A DNA stretch of 64,000 bases from contig DOTG01000043.1 of NCBI GenBank assembly GCA_003512955.1, positions 7,717 to 71,716 of the forward strand, written 5' to 3'. The notes beneath the pieces are model-generated. The model worked only from the letters and a program-made list of their open reading frames with translations. It had not been told where the DNA came from and did not search any database. This DNA comes from Marinilabiliales bacterium (GTDB lineage: Bacteria; Bacteroidota; Bacteroidia; Bacteroidales; SZUA-534). Numbering within the stretch: the first letter of the stretch is position 1; each line of letters opens with the position of its first letter. A program made the position numbers and the translations under genes. This document shows, piece by piece, positions 45,388-53,565 of the stretch.

Positions 45388-46632
45388 TTGAACGCAGAAC
45401 TCTTTATAGCCCGGAAAATCACCTTTAGTACCGAAAATCAGAAACAGATTTCTGGACCGATTGTAAATATTGCTGTATTTGGAATTGCCCTTGGTTTGGC
45501 GGTTATGATTTTAAGTGTGGCCATTGTTACTGGGTTTAAAAACGAAATCAGGGATAAGGTGATTGGTTTTGGTTCACATATCCAGATTACCAATTTTGAT
45601 TCGAACAATTCCTTTGAGACCGCCCCGGTTCAAAGAGACCAGGTGCCATTGCACATGATAAAAAAGATTTCGGGGGTAAAACATGTACAAGTTTATGTTA
45701 CCAAATCGGGCATTATTAAAACAACCAATAACATCCAGGCAATTGTATTAAAAGGTGTGGATTCAAAACATGATTGGACGTTTTTGCAAAAGTGCCTCAT
45801 AAAAGGTTCCGTTCCTACATTTCAAGATACGGTGAAATCGAACCTGATTTTAATTTCGGAATATATTGCCAACTTGCTGCAACTAAACGTGGATGATAAC
45901 CTAACGGTCTATTTTGTGCAAGATCCGCCCCGTATGCGACAATTTGAGGTTTGTGGGATTTATAAAACCAGCATCGAGGATTTTGATAAGTCCTTTGCTT
46001 TGGTGGATATGAGGCATTTGCAAAAATTAAATAACTGGACCGATGACCAAATTAGCGGTTACGAGATACTGATTGATGATTTTAAAAACCTGGATATGCA
46101 AACCGATAGCATTTTTGAGATTGCTGGTTATCATTTTACGGAGGATGGTTCAAAATTGAAGATTACCAACATTAAACAACGTTATCCTCAAATATTCGAC
46201 TGGTTGAATTTGCAGGACATCAACGTGTGGATTATTTTAACACTCATGCTTTTAGTTGCAGGGTTTAACATGATTTCGGGGTTGTTGATATTAATTTTGG
46301 AACGGACCAACATGATTGGTTTACTCAAAGGATTGGGCTATAATAACTGGAAAATCAGACGGATATTCCTGTATCAATCAGGATTTTTAATCTCAAAAGG
46401 CCTTATTTGGGGAAATGTTATCGGAATTGGTTTATGCCTGATTCAACAATACTTTGGAATTGTTCCACTTGATGCCACTGTTTATTATATCGATCAGGTT
46501 CCCATCAGCCTCCGTGTGATGCATCTGGTATATTTAAATATTGGAACTTTATTGGTAATTGTAGGGATGATGGTGATCCCATCTTACATAATTACCCGGA
46601 TTAGCCCGGCAAAAGCTATTAAATTTAACTAA
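45388..46632 (+). CDS. LolC/E-like FtsX-type permease
   Basis: The 414-residue permease has one N-terminal helix (around residues 25-45, IVNIAVFGIALGLAVMILSV), a large periplasmic domain of about 220 residues and three C-terminal helices, the MacB/LolCDE type VII arrangement. The opening ELFIARKITF is typical of LolC/E proteins, which free lipoproteins from the inner membrane. The LolD ATPase is not adjacent. A TTG start is inferred because the promoter lies inside the longer reading frame and no ATG follows at a sensible place. Confidence 0.82.
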   Translation: MNAELFIARKITFSTENQKQISGPIVNIAVFGIALGLAVMILSVAIVTGFKNEIRDKVIGFGSHIQITNFDSNNSFETAPVQRDQVPLHMIKKISGVKHVQVYVTKSGIIKTTNNIQAIVLKGVDSKHDWTFLQKCLIKGSVPTFQDTVKSNLILISEYIANLLQLNVDDNLTVYFVQDPPRMRQFEVCGIYKTSIEDFDKSFALVDMRHLQKLNNWTDDQISGYEILIDDFKNLDMQTDSIFEIAGYHFTEDGSKLKITNIKQRYPQIFDWLNLQDINVWIILTLMLLVAGFNMISGLLILILERTNMIGLLKGLGYNNWKIRRIFLYQSGFLISKGLIWGNVIGIGLCLIQQYFGIVPLDATVYYIDQVPISLRVMHLVYLNIGTLLVIVGMMVIPSYIITRISPAKAIKFN

Positions 46633-46662
46633 TTCCCATTTTAACGGGAATCAATTTAAATC

Positions 46663-46785
46663 CTAGTGTCAAGTCAAGCATGTGTTTGCATCAATTCACC
46701 CGGTGACTCCAGTCGTAAATATAAGGCATAATGTTAACAAAAAGTCACCGGATGAATATTGACTTTTTATTTGACTTGATACTAG
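46663..46785 (+). mobile_element. MITE-like element, copy B
   Basis: About 123 bases beginning CTAGTGTCAAGTCAA and ending TTGACTTGATACTAG, with an inner inverted repeat (CAATTCACCCGGTGACT with AGTCACCGGATGAATATTG). Its reverse complement aligns along nearly the full length with copy A at 21,374-21,504. It lies between convergent genes, and its terminal CTA (minus strand TAG) is the stop codon of the leftward gene at 46782. It could also act as a terminator. Confidence 0.8.
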
Positions 46786-47270
46786 TCAACAGTGTTCCCT
46801 TTTTGTTGTTCCCCAGATTTATTCGATGGTTTGTGCCTCCGGTAATACTTCTTCTTAGGCTTGGGTTGTACCGGTTTATCATCTTGAGATTCTGATTCCG
46901 GTTTGCTTTGTATTGGCCTGTTTTTTAATTCCTGGTATGGTTGGGCTTTTTTAACAACCGGTTGAACCTTATCTGTGTGAGTTGGGTTCTGTAGCTTCAT
47001 TAGTTCTTTGCGGTTGTGACGGATATCGCGGGTAAGTTCGGTCTTTATCCCCTCCATGGTTAAATTCAAATCCTCCTTTTGGTTAATTAAATCAACCCGG
47101 TGCACTAAACGGATACGGAGCATCCATAAAATATTGAAAACTCCTACCAGCAAGGCCACAATGGCAATAACTAAGGTATAAACACCTGTTTGAGAAGGTT
47201 CTGTGTTGCTTGCAAATAGGGAACCTGAGCAGCACATTACCAAAGCAAAAGCATAAATTATTTTTGACAT
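46782..47270 (-). CDS. Small membrane protein with charged C-terminal tail
   Basis: The 162-residue protein has a signal-like N-terminal segment (residues 1-20, ending SLFASN) and a membrane helix (~residues 30-52, YTLVIAIVALLVGVFNILWM). A short coiled coil follows, then a Lys/Pro/Gln-rich, probably disordered and basic tail (QPKPKKKYYRRHKPSNKSG). No family is recognised. Its stop codon lies inside the end of a MITE-like element, so the original C-terminus may have been longer or different. It is downstream of mgtE and rsmA on the same strand. Confidence 0.65.
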   Translation of the reverse strand: MSKIIYAFALVMCCSGSLFASNTEPSQTGVYTLVIAIVALLVGVFNILWMLRIRLVHRVDLINQKEDLNLTMEGIKTELTRDIRHNRKELMKLQNPTHTDKVQPVVKKAQPYQELKNRPIQSKPESESQDDKPVQPKPKKKYYRRHKPSNKSGEQQKGNTVD

Positions 47271-47295
47271 ACTATTTGTTTTTTTAAATCAATTT

Positions 47296-48657
47296 TCAAG
47301 TGAACAACAAATAAAAATAGCGGCCAATATAAAAGTAAATAAAAAGGCCGATAACGTCGTTAGTGGTAGTTATAAAAGGACCAGTGGCCACAGCCGGGTC
47401 AATCTTAAGCCGGTTCAATATCAATGGTATAAAGGTTCCAAAGAGTGAAGCAAAAATTATGACCGTTATTAAAGCAAAGCTTACCGAAAACGTGAGCGGT
47501 AACGAATGTTTGACCAACAAATTATAAATCAATAAAATTGAGCTTAAGATAACCCCATTCAATAAAGCAATTGACGTTTCTTTAATTAGCTGTTTCATTG
47601 TAGATTCCAGAGCCAATGATTTATTGGCTAATCCCTGAACAATTATGGATGATGATTGGATTCCCGCATTTCCGCCCATTGCCGTTATCAATGTTATAAA
47701 AATAGCCATTTCAGGATAAAGCCTCAATTCCTCGGAAAAGCCACCGATGACCAAAGCCCCAAACACCCCCCCGAGTAAACCGATCAACAACCAGGGGATT
47801 CTTGCCCTGGTAAGCCTGAAGATAGAGTCAGAAGCCTCTACATCACCACTGATACCCGAGATCATCTGGTAGTCTTTCTCAGCCTCTTCTTTAATAACGT
47901 CCACAATGTCGTCGATGGTGATACGCCCTTTAAGCCTCCCAATACTATCAACAACAGGAAGGGCCACCAAGTTGTACTTTTCCATGATATTTGCCACATC
48001 CTCTGAAGATGTTTCTGTTTTTACTGAAATGATGTTGTCATCACAGATGTTTTTAATGAGTGTTTTTCCGGGAGCTATAATCAGTTTTTTCAGGGGCAAA
48101 GTCCCTTTAAGGACATTGGAATCGTCAACCACATATACAAAATAAATTTCATCGACATCTTCGGCCTGTTTACGTATCTCATCCAGACAGGTAGTCACCG
48201 ACCAGTTCTCATTTACCGAAATCAGCTCCGTGGCCATCAAACCACCCGCCGTATCTTCGTCGTAGCTCAACAAATCGACAATATCGCCGGCCTGCTCCAC
48301 ATCGGTAATGTGCGAAAGAACTTCGTCCTGCTTTTTCCCGGGCAATTCGGCAATAATGTCGGCAGCATCATCGGAATCCATATTGTCGATGAAGACCGTG
48401 GCTATTTCATGACTCGAAAGCTGATTCAGGAACTGCTCGCGGGTGTCTTCCTCCAGCTCCACCAAAACATCGGCAGCCAGTTCTTTATCTAAGTGTAAAT
48501 AGATGTACTGGGCGTGTTCTTTATCAACCTGGTTTATAATTTCAGCAATATCAGCCGGGTGCAGCTCGTTGGTCAGGCTTTTGACCAGTTCAATATTTTG
48601 TTGCTGAATCCCTTCGATTAATTTATCGAGGTATTCTCTGGTTAATTCAAAATGCAT
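47296..48657 (-). CDS. mgtE: Magnesium transporter MgtE
   Basis: MgtE is a gated Mg2+ channel. The 453-residue protein has the N-terminal superhelical domain (LHPADIAEIINQV, FIDNMDSDDAADIIAELPG), two CBS domains (~residues 135-255) and five C-terminal helices with the pore motif ITAMGGNAGIQSSSIIVQGL and FGTFIPLILNRLKIDPAVATGP. It starts 14 bases after rsmA in the direction of transcription, so the two are probably cotranscribed. Confidence 0.95.
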   Translation of the reverse strand: MHFELTREYLDKLIEGIQQQNIELVKSLTNELHPADIAEIINQVDKEHAQYIYLHLDKELAADVLVELEEDTREQFLNQLSSHEIATVFIDNMDSDDAADIIAELPGKKQDEVLSHITDVEQAGDIVDLLSYDEDTAGGLMATELISVNENWSVTTCLDEIRKQAEDVDEIYFVYVVDDSNVLKGTLPLKKLIIAPGKTLIKNICDDNIISVKTETSSEDVANIMEKYNLVALPVVDSIGRLKGRITIDDIVDVIKEEAEKDYQMISGISGDVEASDSIFRLTRARIPWLLIGLLGGVFGALVIGGFSEELRLYPEMAIFITLITAMGGNAGIQSSSIIVQGLANKSLALESTMKQLIKETSIALLNGVILSSILLIYNLLVKHSLPLTFSVSFALITVIIFASLFGTFIPLILNRLKIDPAVATGPFITTTNDVIGLFIYFYIGRYFYLLFT

Positions 48658-48671
48658 GCTGAATTCTTTTG

Positions 48672-49457
48672 TTACAGGTTTTGTTTCAACAAGCCGTCCA
48701 CCAGTTGAGTCAATTCAATAAACTCATGGACACTTAATTGTTCGGGACGTTTGCGGAAAATCTCCTGTTCAGGTTTTACATTCATTAAAATACTTTTTAA
48801 ACTGTTCGATAAGGTTTTGCGCCGTTGATTGAACCCTGTTTTTACGATCCGGGTAAAAAGCTGTTCATTACAGGGCAGCTGCAAAACGCTGTTCCGCTTG
48901 ATGCGGATAACCCCCGACTTGACTTTAGGCGGAGGGTCGAATACCTGCTCATGAACCGTAAACAGGTATTCAATCGAATAAAAAGATTGGAGTAAAACAC
49001 TTAAAATTCCGTAGGTTTTTGAACCCGGCTTGGCGGCCACCCTTTCGGCTACCTCTTTTTGAAACATGCCAACCATTTCGGGCACCAAATGGCGGTGCTC
49101 AATTATTTTGAATAAAATCTGGCTCGATATATTGTAAGGGAAATTCCCGATAATGGCAAAAGGTTCCTGAAAGTGCTTATTTAAGGGTAGTTTCAAAAAA
49201 TCGCCAACAATAATTTTCCCCTGTAGCTGAGGAAACTTTTTCTCAAGATATTCCACCGATTCGGTGTCAATTTCAATCACCCGGAGGTATATTTTCTCAT
49301 TTTGGATTAAATACTGTGTAAGCACCCCCATGCCTGGGCCAATCTCAAGAACGTGTGTTGGGGCTTCTCCTGAAAAACTTTCAGTTATTTTACGGGCAAT
49401 GTTTTGATCTTTTAGAAAATGCTGCCCTAAATGTTTTTTTGCCCTGACTCTCTCCAT
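48672..49457 (-). CDS. rsmA: 16S rRNA dimethyladenosine transferase
   Basis: RsmA (KsgA) dimethylates two adjacent adenosines near the 3' end of 16S rRNA. The 261-residue protein starts MERVRAKKHLGQHFLKDQ, has SAM-binding VLEIGPGMGVLTQYLI and the catalytic NFPYNISSQILFKI. The C-terminal RxKTLSNSLK-type helix (QRRKTLSNSLKSIL) is present. The ATG at 49457 is preferred to TTG at 49481 because it matches the family start. Confidence 0.96.
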   Translation of the reverse strand: MERVRAKKHLGQHFLKDQNIARKITESFSGEAPTHVLEIGPGMGVLTQYLIQNEKIYLRVIEIDTESVEYLEKKFPQLQGKIIVGDFLKLPLNKHFQEPFAIIGNFPYNISSQILFKIIEHRHLVPEMVGMFQKEVAERVAAKPGSKTYGILSVLLQSFYSIEYLFTVHEQVFDPPPKVKSGVIRIKRNSVLQLPCNEQLFTRIVKTGFNQRRKTLSNSLKSILMNVKPEQEIFRKRPEQLSVHEFIELTQLVDGLLKQNL

Positions 49458-49623
49458 TAGCCGAAATTTGAATGGGTGCAAGATACGGTTTTTACGCCAA
49501 GAAACCGTTTCTCAAATCCCGATTCGTGAATTATTTCACGCAATGCGCGCTAATTCTTATTTTAAAAGCCTGGTTTATCATCTCGCTTTATTGTTTCATA
49601 GGGTACGAAATAAAAAAGTCCTT

Positions 49624-49631
49624 TATATTTG
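49624..49631 (+). promoter_or_regulatory. -7 element just before the UPF0104-like gene
   Basis: TATATTTG matches TAnnTTTG and ends 5 bases before the ATG at 49637. If used, the mRNA would be leaderless or nearly so. No -33 box is seen at the normal spacing. Confidence 0.4.
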
Positions 49632-49636
49632 TTCCC

Positions 49637-50584
49637 ATGAGATGGAAAAAAGCTCTTGTTGTTGGTTTTAAGGTTGCTGCAATCCTTGGGAGTACAGGAT
49701 TTATAGCCCATAGGCTTTGGTATGAGTGGAATACCGGGCTGTTGAACCAGGGAATCCATAACCTGAACGGTTCGTGGGCAATTCTTTTGCTGGTTTCTTT
49801 CATATTGATGTTTGTAAATTGGGGGTTAGAAACTTTAAAATGGCGGCTGCTACTGCAACCTATTCAACCCATCAGCAGGAAACAATCGGTAAAATCGGTA
49901 CTATCGGGCATCACGGTTTCAATATTTACACCCAACAGGGTGGGTGAATTTGCCGGACGGGTTTTTGTATTATCGGAAAATAACCGGATACAGGGAGTCG
50001 TTGCAACCATGATCGGAAATTTGACTCAGCTTCTGGTCACACTGAGTGTTGGTCTGGTGTTTTCCCCTTTTTTCCTCCAGAGGTTCCCCAATTCCATTAA
50101 CATCAATACCCATTGGGTCTATCTTTTTTCGTTGCTTCAACTGGTATTGGGGTTCCTTGTCATTATTAAATGGAAAGCGATTATTCAAATGGTCCGCCAT
50201 TGGCCTATCTTAAAAAAGTATCCAGCGTTTTTCAAAGGTTTTGAGAATTATGCAAAAAAGGATTTTTTCTGGATTTTAGGGTTGAGTTTGTTCCGATATT
50301 TGGTATTTGGCATGCAGTTTTACCTATTACTCACCCTCTTTAATGTTTCGGTAACAAAGTCCGAAGCCGTTTTAGGTATTACCCAGTTTTACTTTTTAAT
50401 GACTCTTATCCCCACATTCGCCATGTCTGAATTAGGAATCCGGGGCTCCGTGGCGATGGTTATTTTCGGACTTTTCACACCGATTACGGTTGGTGTATTG
50501 GCTGCCAGTGTGGTACTTTGGTTTATGAACCTGGCTATTCCTGCCCTATTCGGAGCCATTTTTCTATATCAATATAAGATTTAA
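49637..50584 (+). CDS. Lysylphosphatidylglycerol synthase TM-like (UPF0104) protein
   Basis: The 315-residue integral membrane protein has about seven to eight helices and matches the UPF0104/AglD2 family (flippase domain of MprF). Typical segments are a short N-terminal helix, SGITVSIFTPNRVGEFAGRVF and LIPTFAMSELGIRGSVAMVIFG. Such proteins are thought to act in lipid or lipid-sugar handling. The start at MRWKKALVV is chosen; the longer reading frame has no family support and overlaps the rsmA promoter region. Confidence 0.82.
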   Translation: MRWKKALVVGFKVAAILGSTGFIAHRLWYEWNTGLLNQGIHNLNGSWAILLLVSFILMFVNWGLETLKWRLLLQPIQPISRKQSVKSVLSGITVSIFTPNRVGEFAGRVFVLSENNRIQGVVATMIGNLTQLLVTLSVGLVFSPFFLQRFPNSININTHWVYLFSLLQLVLGFLVIIKWKAIIQMVRHWPILKKYPAFFKGFENYAKKDFFWILGLSLFRYLVFGMQFYLLLTLFNVSVTKSEAVLGITQFYFLMTLIPTFAMSELGIRGSVAMVIFGLFTPITVGVLAASVVLWFMNLAIPALFGAIFLYQYKI

Positions 50585-50966
50585 CTGTTCGGAGAAAAAT
50601 TGAAAATACATTTAATTTTTAATTTACTATTGACTTAGTTACTTAAAAGGTTTAACTTTAATAAAATTTTAACCCGGATTACGCATTTAAAGTAAAAAAA
50701 ATCTTAAAAATTCATGTAAGCCTTATAAAACAATGGATACGCCGATTCTGTCTTATTTAAAGTGACTAATACCGTCCCTTTAAAAAACACACAGATAAAA
50801 TAATCAGTATCAGTGATATGAATCTAAATATCTTACTGATGCACAGTTTGGTTTTTAAATATTATTCTTTGTTCTTTCTTATCTAGCATATTTCTCTTTT
50901 TAGTAGAACTGATCTTTGAGCAGTAACCATTAATCCGACTTGCATAGAGGTAAGCAAGAGAAAAAC
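50585..50966. other. Leader region of the chemosensory operon
   Basis: These roughly 380 AT-rich bases precede the first cheW. No two-box promoter or hairpin could be fixed with confidence. The operon's promoter should lie here. Confidence 0.4.
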
Positions 50967-51413
50967 ATGAGCGATAAAATTAATGAACACCAGATAATTG
51001 TTCTCTTCAACCTCGATGAACAACATTACGCGTTGAATTTATCGACTGTTGAGCGTGTTATCCCTATTGTTGAAATTACTTCGCTTCCAAAAACCCCTGA
51101 AATTGTTATGGGCGTTATCAATTTTCATGGCGAGGTTATACAAGTTGTTAATATCCGCGCACTTTTTAACCTGCCTGTCCACGAGATTGAATTAGACGAA
51201 CAGTTAATTATTGCACGTGTATCAAAACAGCTTATAGCACTTGTAGTTGATTCGGTTTTGGGTATTCATAAGCTTGAATACTGTCAAATAGCAACAAATG
51301 AAAATACGTTATCACGTGCAGATTATCTGTCAGGTATTGCCAAGGTTAGAAATGATATTGTTATGGTTCTTGACGAACAAAAAATACTGGAAGAAACAAT
51401 TAACACCGATTAA
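50967..51413 (+). CDS. cheW: CheW-type coupling protein 1
   Basis: CheW links receptors to the CheA kinase. The 148-residue protein is a single CheW domain: IIVLFNLDEQHYALNLSTVERV, then GVINFHGEVIQVVNIRALFNL and a final IVMVLDEQKIL strand. The conserved GxxNxxGxxxxVxNxR-type motif is intact. ATG at 50967 is preferred to TTG at 50940 because it has a purine-rich stretch just before it and starts the domain. It opens the operon, in the place of WspB. Confidence 0.92.
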   Translation: MSDKINEHQIIVLFNLDEQHYALNLSTVERVIPIVEITSLPKTPEIVMGVINFHGEVIQVVNIRALFNLPVHEIELDEQLIIARVSKQLIALVVDSVLGIHKLEYCQIATNENTLSRADYLSGIAKVRNDIVMVLDEQKILEETINTD

Positions 51414-51416
51414 AGA

Positions 51417-52913
51417 ATGAGGGTTACTCTTTCTGAAGATATTATGTCTCGGCTAAGCAGGTTTATTGCTTCTAATTTTGCGTTGCATTTCCCCAAAGAG
51501 CGGTGGGGCAACTTGGAACGTAACATGGTAACTACTGCAAAAGAGTTCGGTTATTCCGATACAGAAAAGTTTATCCAGCATGTTATTTCTGCTTCGCTTA
51601 CCCGTGAGGATGTGGGAATTCTGACGGCTAATCTTACAACTACCGAGACCTATTTTTGGCGCGAACTTCAAACATTTGAAGCCCTGGAACAAATAATTAT
51701 TCCTGAAATGGTCCGTTGTTGCCAAAAAGGTGAAAAAAGGATACGTGTCTGGAGTGCAGGATGTTCAACCGGCGAAGAGCCATATTCCATTGCAATTGCG
51801 CTCAAGAGGAAAATTCACGATATTAAAGATTGGGATATTTCCATTCTTGCTACTGATATTAATCCCAGAGCGTTACAAAAAGCGGAAACCGGCGAATACG
51901 GACAATGGTCCTTTCGTGGCACTCCCCGTTGGTTAAAAGAAAGGTATTTTTTCCAAAAACCAAATAATCGGTTTGAAATTATTCCGGAGATTAAGTGCAT
52001 GGTGAACTTTGAATATCTGAATTTGGCCGAGGATGTTTATCCGTCATCGCTTAACAACACCAATGGAATGGATATAATATTTTGCCGGAACGTTCTGATG
52101 TATTTTACTCAGGAACATTTTAGGTTAGTTGAACAGAGATTGTATGACTCATTAAAACAAAGCGGTTATCTTATAGTTTCTGCAAGTGAACTTTCTATGC
52201 AAAATTTTCCGGAGTTTACCCCGATAAATATTCCGGGTACTGTATTCTATCAGAAAAACCCTGAAAGGATTAAAAGCCTGCCAATACCTGCCACTGAAAA
52301 GATTCCTTATGAGCAGGTTTTGTTCCAAAAGCAACCAACACCTGATTGTGCAAACAAAAAACTGAATTTTCATTTCCACGAAACCGAAAAGGAGATTTTT
52401 AAAAAAGAAGATGCTGCTACTCCAATCAATTCAATTTATAAAGAATCGTTAACACCGTTTTCGCAAAACAACTTTTCTGAAGTAATTGATAAACCTCAAG
52501 AAGACGAACAGACATTAGAGGAACAACTGGCCTTAATCCGTGCTTATACCAACCAGGGGAAGTTAATTGAGGCAATAAACACATGTGAAAAGGTAATTGA
52601 AACCAATAAAACCGACCCCCGCTCACATTATCTATACGCAACAATACTACAGGAAAACAACCGGTTAGACGATGCCATAGCATCACTGAAACGGGCCATA
52701 TACCTGAATCCCGATTTTGTGCTTGCTTATTATCTCTTAGGGAATATTTGTAAGCAACAGGGTAATGTTATAACAGCAAAAAAGTATTTTGAGATTACCA
52801 GTTCTATATTAAATAAGTGCAACCAGGATGATATTCTATTTGAATCGGAAGGTCTGACCACCGGTAGGTTCAGGGAAATTATCAGCACGATTCTTCAAAC
52901 AAGTTCAATATGA
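51417..52913 (+). CDS. cheR: CheR methyltransferase with TPR tail
   Basis: CheR methylates receptor glutamates using SAM. The 498-residue protein has the N-terminal helical domain, the SAM-binding WSAGCSTGEEPYSIAI, ILATDINPRAL and FCRNVLMYFT, all standard. After residue ~280 comes a linker and then TPR repeats (~residues 365-475; HYLYATILQENNRLDDAIA, ALxxNPDF-like YLNPDFVLAYYLLGNICKQQ). A CheR-TPR fusion is a hallmark of WspC-type proteins. It starts 3 bases after cheW1 and its stop overlaps the next start by 4 bases. Confidence 0.94.
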   Translation: MRVTLSEDIMSRLSRFIASNFALHFPKERWGNLERNMVTTAKEFGYSDTEKFIQHVISASLTREDVGILTANLTTTETYFWRELQTFEALEQIIIPEMVRCCQKGEKRIRVWSAGCSTGEEPYSIAIALKRKIHDIKDWDISILATDINPRALQKAETGEYGQWSFRGTPRWLKERYFFQKPNNRFEIIPEIKCMVNFEYLNLAEDVYPSSLNNTNGMDIIFCRNVLMYFTQEHFRLVEQRLYDSLKQSGYLIVSASELSMQNFPEFTPINIPGTVFYQKNPERIKSLPIPATEKIPYEQVLFQKQPTPDCANKKLNFHFHETEKEIFKKEDAATPINSIYKESLTPFSQNNFSEVIDKPQEDEQTLEEQLALIRAYTNQGKLIEAINTCEKVIETNKTDPRSHYLYATILQENNRLDDAIASLKRAIYLNPDFVLAYYLLGNICKQQGNVITAKKYFEITSSILNKCNQDDILFESEGLTTGRFREIISTILQTSSI

Positions 52914-53536
52914 TTAATAAAACCCGACAAATGCAAAAGGCAATGTTTGAAAGAAACGATATTAGAAGCAAGGGGAATTCACAACACGAATTACCTGATC
53001 AGAAGAATATACTTTCCCCGGAAGTAAAGCATTCTATTCTGAAAGCAAGGGCACAGGCTTTAGCCGTTGAAAAGAACGATGCAGCAGGTCAAAAAGAATT
53101 TATGGAGGTTATTGTATTCGGATTGGCAACTGAAACATACGGGATTGAGAGTAAGTTTATCCGCGAGGTTTATCCACTAAAAGATTATACAGCACTGCCC
53201 GGCATCCCCTCTTTTGTACTTGGCATTGTAAACGTGCGCGGACAGATTGTTTCGGTGATCGACTTTAAAAAATTCTTTAACCTGCCGGAAAAAGGTTTAG
53301 GGGAACTGAACAAAGTAATTATTATCCGCAACGAAAAAATGGAGTTTGGTATTCTCGCTGATAATATAAATGACGCGCGCTCTATTGCGATTGAAGAATT
53401 ACAAACACCCCCTGTTTCAACAAACGGAATCGGAGCTGCCTATTTGAGGGGGATTACCGGCGATCAGATAATTATCCTTGATGCACAAAGGATTTTAGAG
53501 GACCGGGATATAATCATAAATCAGGAATCGACTTAA
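52910..53536 (+). CDS. cheW: CheW-type coupling protein 2 with N-terminal extension
   Basis: The 208-residue protein has about 60 extra hydrophilic residues (to around KNDAAGQ) before a full CheW domain (VIVFGLATETYGIESKFIRE, GIVNVRGQIVSVIDFKKFFN, LRGITGDQIIILDAQRIL). The extension with a long helix resembles WspD, the second CheW of the Wsp system. Its ATG overlaps the cheR stop (ATGA), so the two are translationally coupled. Confidence 0.92.
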   Translation: MINKTRQMQKAMFERNDIRSKGNSQHELPDQKNILSPEVKHSILKARAQALAVEKNDAAGQKEFMEVIVFGLATETYGIESKFIREVYPLKDYTALPGIPSFVLGIVNVRGQIVSVIDFKKFFNLPEKGLGELNKVIIIRNEKMEFGILADNINDARSIAIEELQTPPVSTNGIGAAYLRGITGDQIIILDAQRILEDRDIIINQEST

Positions 53537-53565
53537 AAGCACTTTAATAATAAGGAGAAATAGAC

